From Aalborgiella sp031424795 (GTDB taxonomy: Bacteria; Pseudomonadota; Gammaproteobacteria; Burkholderiales; Burkholderiaceae_C), in the NCBI GenBank assembly GCA_031424795.1, contig JANPIC010000015.1, positions 1 through 8,525 of the forward strand: a DNA stretch of 8,525 nucleotides. Reading direction: 5' to 3'. The notes beneath the pieces are model-generated. The model was not told where the DNA came from, made no database searches, and saw nothing but the letters and a program-made list of their open reading frames with translations. Each line of letters starts with the position of its first letter. The stretch's first letter is position 1. The position numbers were made by a program, and so were the translations under genes. Positions 1 to 6,879 of this stretch are shown piece by piece.

Positions 1-306
1 CCGTTTGATGTGGTTTATGCGGGACAGACTTGCCGGGCGTTTGCGATTCGGTTTGAGGGACAGGTGCAGGCTTACCTGAACCGTTGTAGCCACGTGGCGA
101 TGGAGCTGGATTTGCAGGAGAACAAGGTGTTTGACCGCGACGGCCAGTGGCTGGTTTGCTCGTCCCACGGGGCGGAATACAGCCCTGAAACGGGTGATTG
201 TGTGGGTGGGCCGTGCAATGGCGGGTTGGTGAAAATTACCGTGTCTGAAGAACATGGCGTGGTTCACTGGCATACTGCGTATAACTTGAAACCACTTGAG
301 TTTTGA
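1..306 (+). CDS. Rieske [2Fe-2S] protein, 3' part
   Basis: Small Rieske-type iron-sulfur protein, probably soluble and involved in electron transfer. The frame is open to the first base (codons for Pro-Phe-Asp precede a GTG at 10), and the text around that GTG reads as mid-protein, so the true start is upstream and the gene is 5'-truncated. Numbering from the GTG codon, the two cluster-binding boxes are Cys26-Ser-His28 and Cys50-Ser-Ser-His53, giving the two-Cys, two-His ligand set of Rieske centres. Between them is the usual spacer, and a Gly-Gly-Pro-Cys stretch follows. No oxygenase catalytic domain follows: the protein ends about 45 residues after the second box, so it is a stand-alone Rieske ferredoxin-like protein and not an oxygenase alpha subunit. 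The S49 peptidase gene starts 39 bases downstream on the same strand and may be cotranscribed. The electron partner is unknown. Confidence 0.9.
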   Translation, partial: PFDVVYAGQTCRAFAIRFEGQVQAYLNRCSHVAMELDLQENKVFDRDGQWLVCSSHGAEYSPETGDCVGGPCNGGLVKITVSEEHGVVHWHTAYNLKPLEF

Positions 307-345
307 CGAACGTGGCCCACCTAATAAAAGTATTTAATAGCATCT

Positions 346-1326
346 ATGAACGATATTAACGAAACCCTACAGCCCGAAAAAGCCAGCCCATCCACCCAAG
401 CAGTGGGCTGGGAGCGCACAGCGCTTGAAAAGCTGGCGACCAATTACATGGCGGAGCAGAGAACCGCCCGGCGCTGGCGTACCTTTGTGCGCTTGGCTTG
501 GTTGGCTTTTTTCGCACTGGTGGCTTTCAGTCTTTTGGATCGCGGCGCACCGTCTACAGATATGAATGCAGACCACACGGCCGTGATCGAAATCAAAGGC
601 GAAATCTCTTCGGGTGGCGAGACGAGCGCTGACCAAGTCGTTACCTCGCTGCGCAGCGCGTTTGAGGACAAAGGGGCCAAAGCCGTGGTGTTGCTCATCA
701 ATTCCCCAGGTGGCAGCCCGGTGCAGGCCGGCATGATCAACGACGAGATTTACCGCCTCAAAACACTGCATAAAAAGCCAGTATATGCCGTGGTGGAAGA
801 AACCTGCGCTTCTGCTGCGTACTACATTGCCGTGGCCGCCGATCAAATTTATGTGGACAAAGCCAGCATTGTCGGCAGCATTGGCGTGCTGATGGATGGT
901 TTTGGCTTCACCGGTTTGATGGAAAAGCTGGGCGTAGAGCGCCGTTTGATGACGGCGGGCGAAAACAAGGGTTTCATGGACCCGTTCAGCCCACAAACCG
1001 AGAAGCACCGCGCCTTCACGCAAGGCATGCTGAACCAAATCCACCAGCAATTCATAGCGGTGGTCAAAAAAGGCCGTGGCGAGCGCCTGAAAGAAACCCC
1101 AGACACCTTCACCGGCCTGTTTTGGAGCGGCCAGCAAGCGGTTGAACTGGGCTTGGTCGACAAAATCGGCACGCTAGACTACGTCGCCCGTGAAGTGGTC
1201 AAAGCGCCAAATTTGATTGACTACACCAAGCGCGACAACGTGGCTGAGAAGCTGGCCAAACGCTTTGGCGCGTCGATCGGCGAAGGTGCTGTGAAGGCGT
1301 TGAAATCAGTGCCAGCGTTGCAATAA
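346..1326 (+). CDS. S49 family peptidase (SppA/SohB-like), membrane-anchored
   Basis: Serine protease of family S49, which cleaves signal-peptide remnants or membrane proteins. The 326-residue chain has a basic cytoplasmic N-terminus, one membrane segment at about 46-64 and then the protease domain facing the periplasm. The nucleophile is predicted as Ser156 in the Thr-Cys-Ala-Ser-Ala-Ala-Tyr-Tyr motif, and the general base as Lys208 in Gly-Glu-Asn-Lys-Gly. Their spacing of 52 residues equals that of Ser147/Lys199 in Bacillus subtilis SppA. Other family marks are the Asn-Ser-Pro-Gly-Gly motif (119-123) and Gly-Ser-Ile-Gly-Val-Leu (177-182). It has one protease domain, so it is the short form and not the duplicated E. 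coli SppA. The ATG at 346 is the first good start; no strong Shine-Dalgarno is visible before it, only an A/T-rich leader. It follows the Rieske gene and converges on the SDR gene. Confidence 0.93.
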   Translation: MNDINETLQPEKASPSTQAVGWERTALEKLATNYMAEQRTARRWRTFVRLAWLAFFALVAFSLLDRGAPSTDMNADHTAVIEIKGEISSGGETSADQVVTSLRSAFEDKGAKAVVLLINSPGGSPVQAGMINDEIYRLKTLHKKPVYAVVEETCASAAYYIAVAADQIYVDKASIVGSIGVLMDGFGFTGLMEKLGVERRLMTAGENKGFMDPFSPQTEKHRAFTQGMLNQIHQQFIAVVKKGRGERLKETPDTFTGLFWSGQQAVELGLVDKIGTLDYVAREVVKAPNLIDYTKRDNVAEKLAKRFGASIGEGAVKALKSVPALQ

Positions 1327-1340
1327 CGCTGAAACCCATT

Positions 1341-1416
1341 CAATTTAGGTGATAAATATGCCTCTAGCCGGCGTATTTATTGACTAAACAGCTATAAATA
1401 AAATAGCAAAATTAAA
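1341..1416. repeat. Dispersed A/T-rich repeat, copy 1 (between convergent genes)
   Basis: This fills the gap between the convergent peptidase and SDR genes. Two recognisable parts are the block CTCTAGCCGGCGT (1362-1374) and the inverted pair GCTAT (1391-1395) / ATAGC (1403-1407) around a 7-base A/T loop. Read on the minus strand it matches the copy after argH at 33 of 46 positions without gaps. Read on the plus strand it matches the copy inside the response-regulator gene at 36 of 52 without gaps, including 13 identical bases in the block. From memory, similar short elements are common between genes in Comamonadaceae; I could not check this. Its place between two convergent stop codons suggests a possible two-way terminator role, but the hairpin is too A/T-rich to be a strong one. 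Confidence 0.7.
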
Positions 1417-1418
1417 TT

Positions 1419-2399
1419 TTAAAGCAACTTCGGCTGCGTCGCTTCTGCCAACCCCGTCTTCACCGTCGGGTAGCGCAGCTGCAACTTCAACTCCTGCTTC
1501 ATCCGTCCGTTGTCCATCTGCCGCGATTCGCTCATGAAGCTGAGCAACATCAGCGGCAGCTGGTCTTGTGCGGTGTTGCGGGGCACTCTAGGCGGGCGGG
1601 GCAGGCCGTAGAGGTCAGCGGCGAAGTCAAAATAATCACCCATTTTCAGGCGGCTGTCGTCGTTCACGTTGTAAACCCGCTGGGGTTTGCCGCGCCACAG
1701 AGCGGCGAGGCAGGCGCGGGCGAGGTCGTCGGCGTGGATGTGGTTGGTGTAAACGTCGTCTTTGGCTGCCAATACGGGTGTGCCTTTGAGCAAGCGATCT
1801 TTGGGTGTGCCGCCTTCGCGATTGGGGGCGTAAATGCCCGGAATCCGCAGAATCGATGTTCGAATAAAGCTTGCATTGATGCTGCTTTTACTCGTACTTC
1901 TGCCCAGAAAACGCACGGTTTGCTCAGCGCTGACACGGCGCACGGCGCGCGGGGTTCGAGCTGCGGTTGGCAAGGTTTCCTTGGCTTTTCCACCTGCTAA
2001 ATCACCATACACACCGCTGGTTGAGCCGTAAACGAAGGCGCTGGGAGCGGTTCGTAGCCGCAAAGCGCGGGTCAAAGCCAGCGTGCGTGGGTCGCTCCAG
2101 CCTTCAGACGGCGGTGGGGCTAAGTGCAGCACGTGGGTGGCTAGGCCAGCCAAGCGCTGAAAGCTGGCAGCATCGTCCAAGTTACCCAGCAAAGGAACAA
2201 TGCCTTGGGCACGAAAGGGAAGAATGCGGTCTGCAGAAGAAGTGAGCGCAAACACGCGCAAGGGTTGCGCTTGGGTAGATTTGTAGGCGTTGAGAAGGCT
2301 GGCAACACGCTGCCCCACATCACCGCAACCCACAATCAGCAGCCTTGGTTTGCGAAATCGCGCAGGCAATGCTTGCAGCCCCGCGCTCCAAAACGTCAT
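1419..2399 (-). CDS. SDR-family NAD(P)-dependent epimerase/dehydratase-like protein
   Basis: Extended or atypical short-chain dehydrogenase/reductase (YeeZ-like) of 326 residues, cytoplasmic; substrate unknown. The Rossmann nucleotide-binding motif Gly-Cys-Gly-Asp-Val-Gly is at 24-29 just after the first beta strand. A Tyr-Gly-Ser-Thr-Ser-Gly-Val-Tyr-Gly-Asp stretch at 124-133 corresponds to the active-site strand. The motif Ile-Pro-Gly-Ile-Tyr-Ala-Pro is at 186-192, and Asn-His-Ile-His-Ala-Asp-Asp-Leu at 219-226 is the typical epimerase C-terminal motif. A clean Tyr-x-x-x-Lys catalytic pair is not seen, as in many atypical members. I chose the ATG at 2399; the frame also has a TTG at 2447 that would add 16 residues rich in Pro, Arg and Ser. 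It converges on the peptidase and diverges from the reductase at 2499. The segment at about 168-178 looks like an extra loop relative to what I remember of relatives. Confidence 0.85.
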   Translation of the reverse strand: MTFWSAGLQALPARFRKPRLLIVGCGDVGQRVASLLNAYKSTQAQPLRVFALTSSADRILPFRAQGIVPLLGNLDDAASFQRLAGLATHVLHLAPPPSEGWSDPRTLALTRALRLRTAPSAFVYGSTSGVYGDLAGGKAKETLPTAARTPRAVRRVSAEQTVRFLGRSTSKSSINASFIRTSILRIPGIYAPNREGGTPKDRLLKGTPVLAAKDDVYTNHIHADDLARACLAALWRGKPQRVYNVNDDSRLKMGDYFDFAADLYGLPRPPRVPRNTAQDQLPLMLLSFMSESRQMDNGRMKQELKLQLRYPTVKTGLAEATQPKLL

Positions 2400-2498
2400 G
2401 GCGGGTCTTCTGGGCAGTCGGTGCGAAGGGCTTGAAATTACGGGCAAAATAGGCGCTCTTTAGAAAATAGTCGATTCAGACCCCCCTAGGATACCTAA
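2400..2498. promoter_or_regulatory. Divergent intergenic region between SDR gene and reductase gene
   Basis: Ninety-nine bases separate the two divergent start codons, so promoters for both genes should lie here or, for the SDR gene, within this stretch if the TTG at 2447 is its start. The plus-strand gene has a clear Shine-Dalgarno, AGGA at 2488-2491, seven bases before its ATG. An A/T-rich stretch at 2458-2470 could hold a -10 element, but I cannot place a convincing -35/-10 pair with proper spacing. No operator-like palindrome stands out. Confidence 0.3.
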
Positions 2499-3548
2499 AT
2501 GTCAGCCGCTTTGTCATACCAAGTCTCAGTTTTACCCAGCAACCGCAGTTTTACCGCCACCGCCGATGAACCCATTTTGGCCGCTGGCATCCGCCAAGGC
2601 ATCGCCTTGCCCTATGGCTGCAAAGACGGCGCATGCGGTTCGTGCAAATGCAAGATGCTGGAAGGCAAGGTGGTTCACGGCACGCATCAGCCCAAGGCTT
2701 TGAGTGCTGAAGAAGAAGCCAAAGGCTATATTTTGACTTGCTGTGCCAAGCCACAGAGCGACATCGTGCTGGAGTCGCGTCAAGTGACATCGGCAGATGC
2801 TTTCCCCATCAAACGCATGCCATCACGGGTCATTTCGCTAGAGAAAAAATCGCATGACGTGATGGTTATCAAGCTGCAGCTGCCAGCCAGCGACACCTTG
2901 CAATACAAGGCTGGCCAATACATCGAATTCATCTTGCGCGACGGAGCACGCCGTAGTTATTCCATGGCCAGTGCGCCGCATTTCGCTGCTGACAGCAAAA
3001 CGCTAGAGCTGCACATTCGCCACATGCCGGGCGGCAAATTTACCGACCATGTGTTTGGCGAGATGAAGGAGAAAGAAATCCAGCGCATCGAAGGCCCATT
3101 TGGCAGCTTTTACCTGCGTGAAGACTCAGCTAAACCGATGATTTTGCTAGCATCCGGCACAGGCTTCGCACCCATCAAAGCCATCATCGAACAGATGCAG
3201 CACGTTGGCAGCAGCCGAACCGCAACGCTGTACTGGGGTGGCCGCAGACCTGCGGATGTGTACATGAACGATTGGGTGCTGGCGCAAGTAGCCGCCATGC
3301 CGAATCTGCATTTTGTACCTGTCGTTTCTAACGCCTTACCCGAAGACGCTTGGACGGGGCGCACCGGTTTTGTGCACCAAGCGGCGATGGCAGATTTCCC
3401 AGATTTAAGCGCCCACCAAGTCTATGCCTGCGGTGCGCCTATCGTGGTTGATTCGGCGCAGGCAGATTTTGTAAAGACTTGCCAATTGCCTGAGGACGAG
3501 TTTTACGCCGATTCGTTCATCACCGAGGCAGACAAAGCCAAGGTTTGA
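2499..3548 (+). CDS. Ferredoxin-NAD(P)H reductase fusion (CDP-6-deoxy-delta-3,4-glucoseen reductase-like)
   Basis: Iron-sulfur flavoprotein of 349 residues that passes electrons from NAD(P)H through FAD to a plant-type [2Fe-2S] cluster. Domain order: an N-terminal ferredoxin domain (about 1-95) with cluster ligands Cys41, Cys46, Cys49 and Cys81 (Cys82 adjacent); an FAD domain with Arg-Ser-Tyr-Ser-Met-Ala-Ser at 152-158; and an NAD(P) domain with Ala-Ser-Gly-Thr-Gly-Phe-Ala-Pro at 218-225, Tyr-Ala-Cys-Gly-Ala-Pro at 309-314 and the C-terminal Phe-Tyr-Ala-Asp-Ser-Phe at 335-340. This order matches AscD/RfbI-type E3 reductases and the reductase parts of ring oxygenases. No sugar-nucleotide genes or E1 dehydratase lie in the window, so the deoxysugar function in the usual name is doubtful; a general reductase role is as likely. 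The start is supported by AGGA seven bases upstream. Its stop is 4 bases from the end of the convergent regulator gene. Confidence 0.9.
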   Translation: MSAALSYQVSVLPSNRSFTATADEPILAAGIRQGIALPYGCKDGACGSCKCKMLEGKVVHGTHQPKALSAEEEAKGYILTCCAKPQSDIVLESRQVTSADAFPIKRMPSRVISLEKKSHDVMVIKLQLPASDTLQYKAGQYIEFILRDGARRSYSMASAPHFAADSKTLELHIRHMPGGKFTDHVFGEMKEKEIQRIEGPFGSFYLREDSAKPMILLASGTGFAPIKAIIEQMQHVGSSRTATLYWGGRRPADVYMNDWVLAQVAAMPNLHFVPVVSNALPEDAWTGRTGFVHQAAMADFPDLSAHQVYACGAPIVVDSAQADFVKTCQLPEDEFYADSFITEADKAKV

Positions 3549-3552
3549 ATGT

Positions 3553-4341
3553 TCAGACTTTAGAAATCACCTCCTTCACGGCGACTAGCTGGCGGCGCGA
3601 CACGGTCAGTACTTCGTCAATGCCAGATAGCCGCACCGCCCAGCATTCGCCTTCGTCAGGGTCTAGGTGCTTTTCTAGCGCCCGCATCGCATGGGTGGCG
3701 ACCAAAGCATTGCGGTGAACGCGTAGAAAATATTCGGGATAGCGCGTTTCAAGCTCGTTCAAACTGCCTTCCAAAATATGCGTTTTCAAAGCGGTGCGAA
3801 CGCTGATGTATTTCAGTTCCGCCTTCAAATAAAGCACTTCGCTGAGTGGTATGCGTTCAGTGGTGCCGCGCTCTTGGATGACTAATATTTGATCGACTTT
3901 ATTGGTGCTATTTTCAGGCTCTAGCCGGCGTTTTGATTGCCTATGGTGCTCTATTTTTTGTAGCGAATTTTGCAATCTTTCCAACCGAACGGGTTTGGTT
4001 AAATAATCAGTTGCCGTTAATTCAAAAGCCTCCACCGCATGCTCAGCATGCGCGGTGACGAAGACGATGGCGGGCGGATTGGTTTGAAAATACGGCAGGT
4101 TTTTTAAGCTGCGAGCCAGCGCCAAACCGTCACCGCCTGGCATGTGAATATCTAGCAGCACGGCGTCAAATTGGTCGGTTTCAAGCAAGACCAGCGCTTC
4201 GGTAGCATTTTTAGCTTCGCCGTCCACCGTCGCCGCCGGCTGTGTGCAATCGCCCAGCAGCATGCGCAGCCTTTTACGCGCAAGCAGTTCGTCGTCAACG
4301 ATCAGTATGCTTAGAGCTTTTGAAACTTCCACTGTGTTCAT
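3553..4341 (-). CDS. LytTR-family two-component response regulator (AlgR-like)
   Basis: DNA-binding response regulator, 262 residues, cytoplasmic. The receiver domain (about 10-122) has the acidic pair Asp16-Asp17, the predicted phosphoacceptor Asp64 in Leu-Leu-Asp-Ile-His-Met-Pro, the switch Thr96 and the conserved Lys116 in Leu-Thr-Lys-Pro. The C-terminal LytTR DNA-binding domain (about 150-258) includes Glu-Val-Leu-Tyr-Leu-Lys-Ala-Glu near 168-175 and Phe-Leu-Arg-Val-His-Arg-Asn at 205-211, typical of AlgR/LytR regulators. It is cotranscribed with the sensor kinase upstream: the ATG overlaps the kinase stop in ATGA (4338-4341), implying coupled translation. The linker at about 124-145 is encoded by a copy of the dispersed repeat seen elsewhere in the window, and is rich in Lys, Arg, Gln and Asn. 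Its targets cannot be read from the sequence. Resemblance to Pseudomonas AlgR is supported by domain make-up and by argH next to the kinase. Confidence 0.93.
   Translation of the reverse strand: MNTVEVSKALSILIVDDELLARKRLRMLLGDCTQPAATVDGEAKNATEALVLLETDQFDAVLLDIHMPGGDGLALARSLKNLPYFQTNPPAIVFVTAHAEHAVEAFELTATDYLTKPVRLERLQNSLQKIEHHRQSKRRLEPENSTNKVDQILVIQERGTTERIPLSEVLYLKAELKYISVRTALKTHILEGSLNELETRYPEYFLRVHRNALVATHAMRALEKHLDPDEGECWAVRLSGIDEVLTVSRRQLVAVKEVISKV
3908..3970. repeat. Dispersed repeat, copy 2 (inside response-regulator gene)
   Basis: A repeat copy lies within the coding sequence for the regulator linker. It carries CTCTAGCCGGCGT (3919-3931), identical to 1362-1374, followed in the same register by ATTG-CTA (3936-3943) and a GCT...TAGC end (3948-3964). 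From 3919 to 3970 it matches 1362-1413 at 36 of 52 positions with no gaps. The reading frame runs through without a stop and corresponds to residues 124-145, outside both folded domains. Spacing and order of the conserved blocks make chance similarity unlikely. Confidence 0.6.
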
Positions 4342-5363
4342 AGGGGAAGTTCCATACGAACAACATAGCTGCCGTCTTTCACGCCGGCTTGAAACGAGCT
4401 TTCAATGTCGTGCAGCAGGCGAAGGCGGTCGCGCACGTTGTTAAGAGCGATGCCTTGACCCGCAGTGACCGAGACTGCTGAAGATGCGGTCGCGGCGGGC
4501 AATGAATTTGAAATGACAATGACAACTTTGCCGCCTTCACGCCGCGTCGAAATAACGACTTGCGCACCCTGCGCGCTGGGTTCTACGCCATGGCGAACAG
4601 CATTTTCGACCAAAGGCTGTAGCAGCAAAGGTGGCAATTTGGCTAGCTTGGCGGCAGGGTCAAGCTGCCACTCCACTTGCAACCTGTCACCAAACCGGAC
4701 TTGTTCAATCGAGAGGTAGTTTTTCGCCAACTCAATTTCTTGCGCCAAGGTGACAGACTCACCATGCTCTGCCAAAGCCGCACGGAACAAATCGCTCAAA
4801 TCTTCCAATAAATTCTCTGCGCGCGCCGGCTCCTGGCGCACTAGGGCGATGGCGCTGTTGAGCGTGTTGAACAAAAAATGCGGGCGAATGCGCGACTGCA
4901 ACTCGGCTAGTTTGGCTGCCGTCGCAGCTGGCGTGCGCCCTTTGGCGCGCCACTCAAGCGCCGCTACCAAAGCCGCTGCAAACAATGCGCCTGCACAGCC
5001 ACTGGCCAGCCAAGGCGCTGAGGTGGTGGAGATGGCCGCTGCAAGCAGCAACATCAGCACCGCGTAAATGCCAGCACCAAAGCCCAAACCTATACCAGCT
5101 GCGAATTGCCCAACGCGCGGGAGGCGTTGTAATGGGTGCTTGAGACTGCAGGTGACGATCAGCCACAGCAGCGTGCCGGGCAACGCACCGCCTGTTATCA
5201 ACGCTAATTTTGTACCCCAGCCAAAGAAACTGCTCTCAAAAAACATCACCACAACTGCTAAAACGGCTTGAACCACCAAAACCGTACGCAACACCACGCC
5301 CACCTGACAGGCGTCGAATACCAAGACGGAAGCTGATTTTGAGGCGGCGGGAAGTGATGGCAT
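4338..5363 (-). CDS. Membrane sensor histidine kinase, His_kinase/LytS-AlgZ type
   Basis: Sensor kinase of 341 residues that should phosphorylate the adjacent LytTR regulator. The N-terminal half holds about four hydrophobic segments (roughly 24-44, 52-72, 88-112 and 118-137) with very short loops, so there is no large periplasmic sensor domain; the signal is probably sensed in or at the inner membrane. The catalytic part begins with the phosphoacceptor box Arg-Pro-His-Phe-Leu-Phe-Asn-Thr-Leu, His162, typical of the LytS/AlgZ class. The ATPase domain has the N box Gln-Pro-Leu-Val-Glu-Asn-Ala-Val at 249-256 (Asn254) and the G box Gly-Gln-Gly-Ile at 302-305. I chose the ATG at 5363; a TTG two codons earlier (5369) is possible, and neither has a clear Shine-Dalgarno. 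The stop overlaps the regulator ATG. It is divergent from argH, as in the Pseudomonas argH-algZ arrangement. Confidence 0.92.
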   Translation of the reverse strand: MPSLPAASKSASVLVFDACQVGVVLRTVLVVQAVLAVVVMFFESSFFGWGTKLALITGGALPGTLLWLIVTCSLKHPLQRLPRVGQFAAGIGLGFGAGIYAVLMLLLAAAISTTSAPWLASGCAGALFAAALVAALEWRAKGRTPAATAAKLAELQSRIRPHFLFNTLNSAIALVRQEPARAENLLEDLSDLFRAALAEHGESVTLAQEIELAKNYLSIEQVRFGDRLQVEWQLDPAAKLAKLPPLLLQPLVENAVRHGVEPSAQGAQVVISTRREGGKVVIVISNSLPAATASSAVSVTAGQGIALNNVRDRLRLLHDIESSFQAGVKDGSYVVRMELPL

Positions 5364-5460
5364 CTTCAAAAAGGAGGCAAAAAGTAGGGAATAGAGCCCG
5401 ATAATAGAGGAAATCTACATTTTTACGTTTTTTCTCATTGTTCCCCGAAGTTTATTAGCT
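5364..5460. promoter_or_regulatory. Divergent intergenic region between sensor kinase and argH
   Basis: Ninety-seven bases between two divergent start codons must carry the promoter of the kinase-regulator operon and probably that of argH. It is A/T-rich with a T-rich run at 5419-5434. On the minus strand TATTAT (5401-5406, GATAAT-like on the plus strand) could be a -10 box for the kinase operon, but no good -35 sits at the expected distance. GAAG at 5447-5450 is a weak candidate ribosome site for argH. No inverted repeat resembling an ARG box is obvious. Confidence 0.35.
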
Positions 5461-6879
5461 ATGTCCACCAACCAACTCGACAAAAAATCCCAAGCCTGGT
5501 CCGCCCTGTTTTCTGAGCCCATGAGCGACCTGGTCAAGCGCTACACCTCCAGCGTGTTTTTTGACAAACGCCTCTGGCAAGCGGACATTGCCGGTTCTCT
5601 GGCGCATGCCGAGATGCTGGCGGCGCAAAAGATCATTTCTGCCGTCGATCACGCCTCCATCCAATCAGGTTTGGGTCAAATCAGTGCGGAGATTGAGTCC
5701 GGTGCGTTCGAGTGGAAATTGGATCTGGAAGACGTGCATCTCAACATCGAAGCCCGTTTGACCACCTTGGTGGGTGACGCCGGCAAGCGCCTGCACACGG
5801 GCCGCAGCCGCAACGACCAGGTCGCCACCGATGTGCGCCTGTGGCTGCGCGGCGAAATCGACCTGATTGGCGACCTGCTGACCGAGCTGCAAAAAGCCTT
5901 GTTGGTGATCGCCGAGAAAAATGTCGAGGTCATCCTGCCCGGTTTTACCCACCTGCAAGTCGCCCAACCCGTCAGCTTTGGCCACCACATGCTGGCTTAC
6001 GTTGAAATGTTCAGTCGCGACGCCGAGCGCCTGCAAGACGTGCGCCGCCGCGTCAACCGCCTGCCACTGGGTGCGGCGGCATTGGCTGGTACGAGCTATC
6101 CGCTGGACCGCGCGCGGGTCGCTAAAACGCTGGGCATGGTCGATGTCGAAGGCAAGCCACAAGTCTGCCAAAACTCACTGGACGCCGTCAGCGACCGCGA
6201 CTTTGCGATTGAATTCACCGCCGCCGCCAGCCTGGCCATGGTGCACATCAGCCGCTTGAGTGAGGAATTGATTTTGTGGATGAGCCAGAGCTTTGGTTTT
6301 ATTCAAATTGGTGATGCCTACACCACGGGCTCGTCCATCATGCCGCAAAAGAAAAACCCAGACGTGCCCGAGTTGGCACGCGGGAAAACTGGCCGAGTGG
6401 TGGGTCATTTGATGGGCTTGATCACCTTGATGAAGGGCCAACCCTTGGCCTACAACAAAGACAACCAGGAAGACAAAGAGCTGCTGTTTGACACGGTGGA
6501 CACGCTGAAAGACACGCTGCGTATTTTTGCTGAAATGATGGGTTCTATCACTGTCAAACCCGAAGCCATGGAGCGCGCTGCCCTCAAAGGCTACGCCACC
6601 GCGACGGATCTGGCCGATTACATGGTCAAAAAAGGCCTGCCTTTCCGCGACGCCCACGAAGCCGTCGCCCACGCCGTCAAAGCCGCCATTTCGCATCAGG
6701 TTGATTTGTCGGAACTGCCTTTGAATGTGCTGCAGCAATTCAACCCGAAAATCGAGAAAGACGTGTACGACGTGCTCTCTTTGCGTGGCTCACTCAATGC
6801 CCGCAACACCTTGGGCGGGACTGCGCCAACGCAGGTGCGGGCGCAGATTGCGCGGCATGTGGCACGGCTTGGGTTATAA
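5461..6879 (+). CDS. argH: Argininosuccinate lyase
   Basis: Cytoplasmic enzyme that splits argininosuccinate into arginine and fumarate, the last step of arginine biosynthesis; it works as a tetramer. The 472 residues match the family's usual length. Conserved regions in order: His-Thr-Gly-Arg-Ser-Arg-Asn-Asp-Gln at 112-120; Gly-Phe-Thr-His-Leu-Gln at 161-166, with His164 the counterpart of the histidine implicated in catalysis; and the fumarase/lyase signature Gly-Ser-Ser-Ile-Met-Pro-Gln-Lys-Lys-Asn-Pro at 290-300, with the catalytic serine in the mobile loop (291/292). The C-terminal motif Leu-Asn-Ala-Arg-Asn-Thr-Leu-Gly-Gly-Thr is at 445-454. The ATG at 5461 gives the family-typical N-terminus; the ribosome site is weak. 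No other arginine genes are in the window. The stop codon TAA abuts a dispersed repeat copy. Confidence 0.98.
   Translation: MSTNQLDKKSQAWSALFSEPMSDLVKRYTSSVFFDKRLWQADIAGSLAHAEMLAAQKIISAVDHASIQSGLGQISAEIESGAFEWKLDLEDVHLNIEARLTTLVGDAGKRLHTGRSRNDQVATDVRLWLRGEIDLIGDLLTELQKALLVIAEKNVEVILPGFTHLQVAQPVSFGHHMLAYVEMFSRDAERLQDVRRRVNRLPLGAAALAGTSYPLDRARVAKTLGMVDVEGKPQVCQNSLDAVSDRDFAIEFTAAASLAMVHISRLSEELILWMSQSFGFIQIGDAYTTGSSIMPQKKNPDVPELARGKTGRVVGHLMGLITLMKGQPLAYNKDNQEDKELLFDTVDTLKDTLRIFAEMMGSITVKPEAMERAALKGYATATDLADYMVKKGLPFRDAHEAVAHAVKAAISHQVDLSELPLNVLQQFNPKIEKDVYDVLSLRGSLNARNTLGGTAPTQVRAQIARHVARLGL

Noticed and set aside
367..1137. Long minus-strand open frame (256 codons) opposite the S49 peptidase
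   Set aside because: It lies wholly within a well-supported gene and its translation, rich in His, Gln and Ala, has no recognisable domain; it is a shadow of codon bias.
2399..2447. TTG start at 2447 for the SDR gene
   Set aside because: The added 16 residues look like translated leader and TTG is a rare start; the ATG at 2399 places the Rossmann motif at the usual distance. It remains possible because neither start has a strong ribosome site.
5371..5377. AAGGAGG, a perfect Shine-Dalgarno on the plus strand
   Set aside because: No ATG, GTG or TTG start with an open frame follows at a usable distance; argH starts about 85 bases later, so it is probably chance.
5665..6738. Minus-strand open frames of 168 and 187 codons opposite argH
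   Set aside because: argH is unmistakable on the plus strand and these translations show no motifs; they are antisense shadows.
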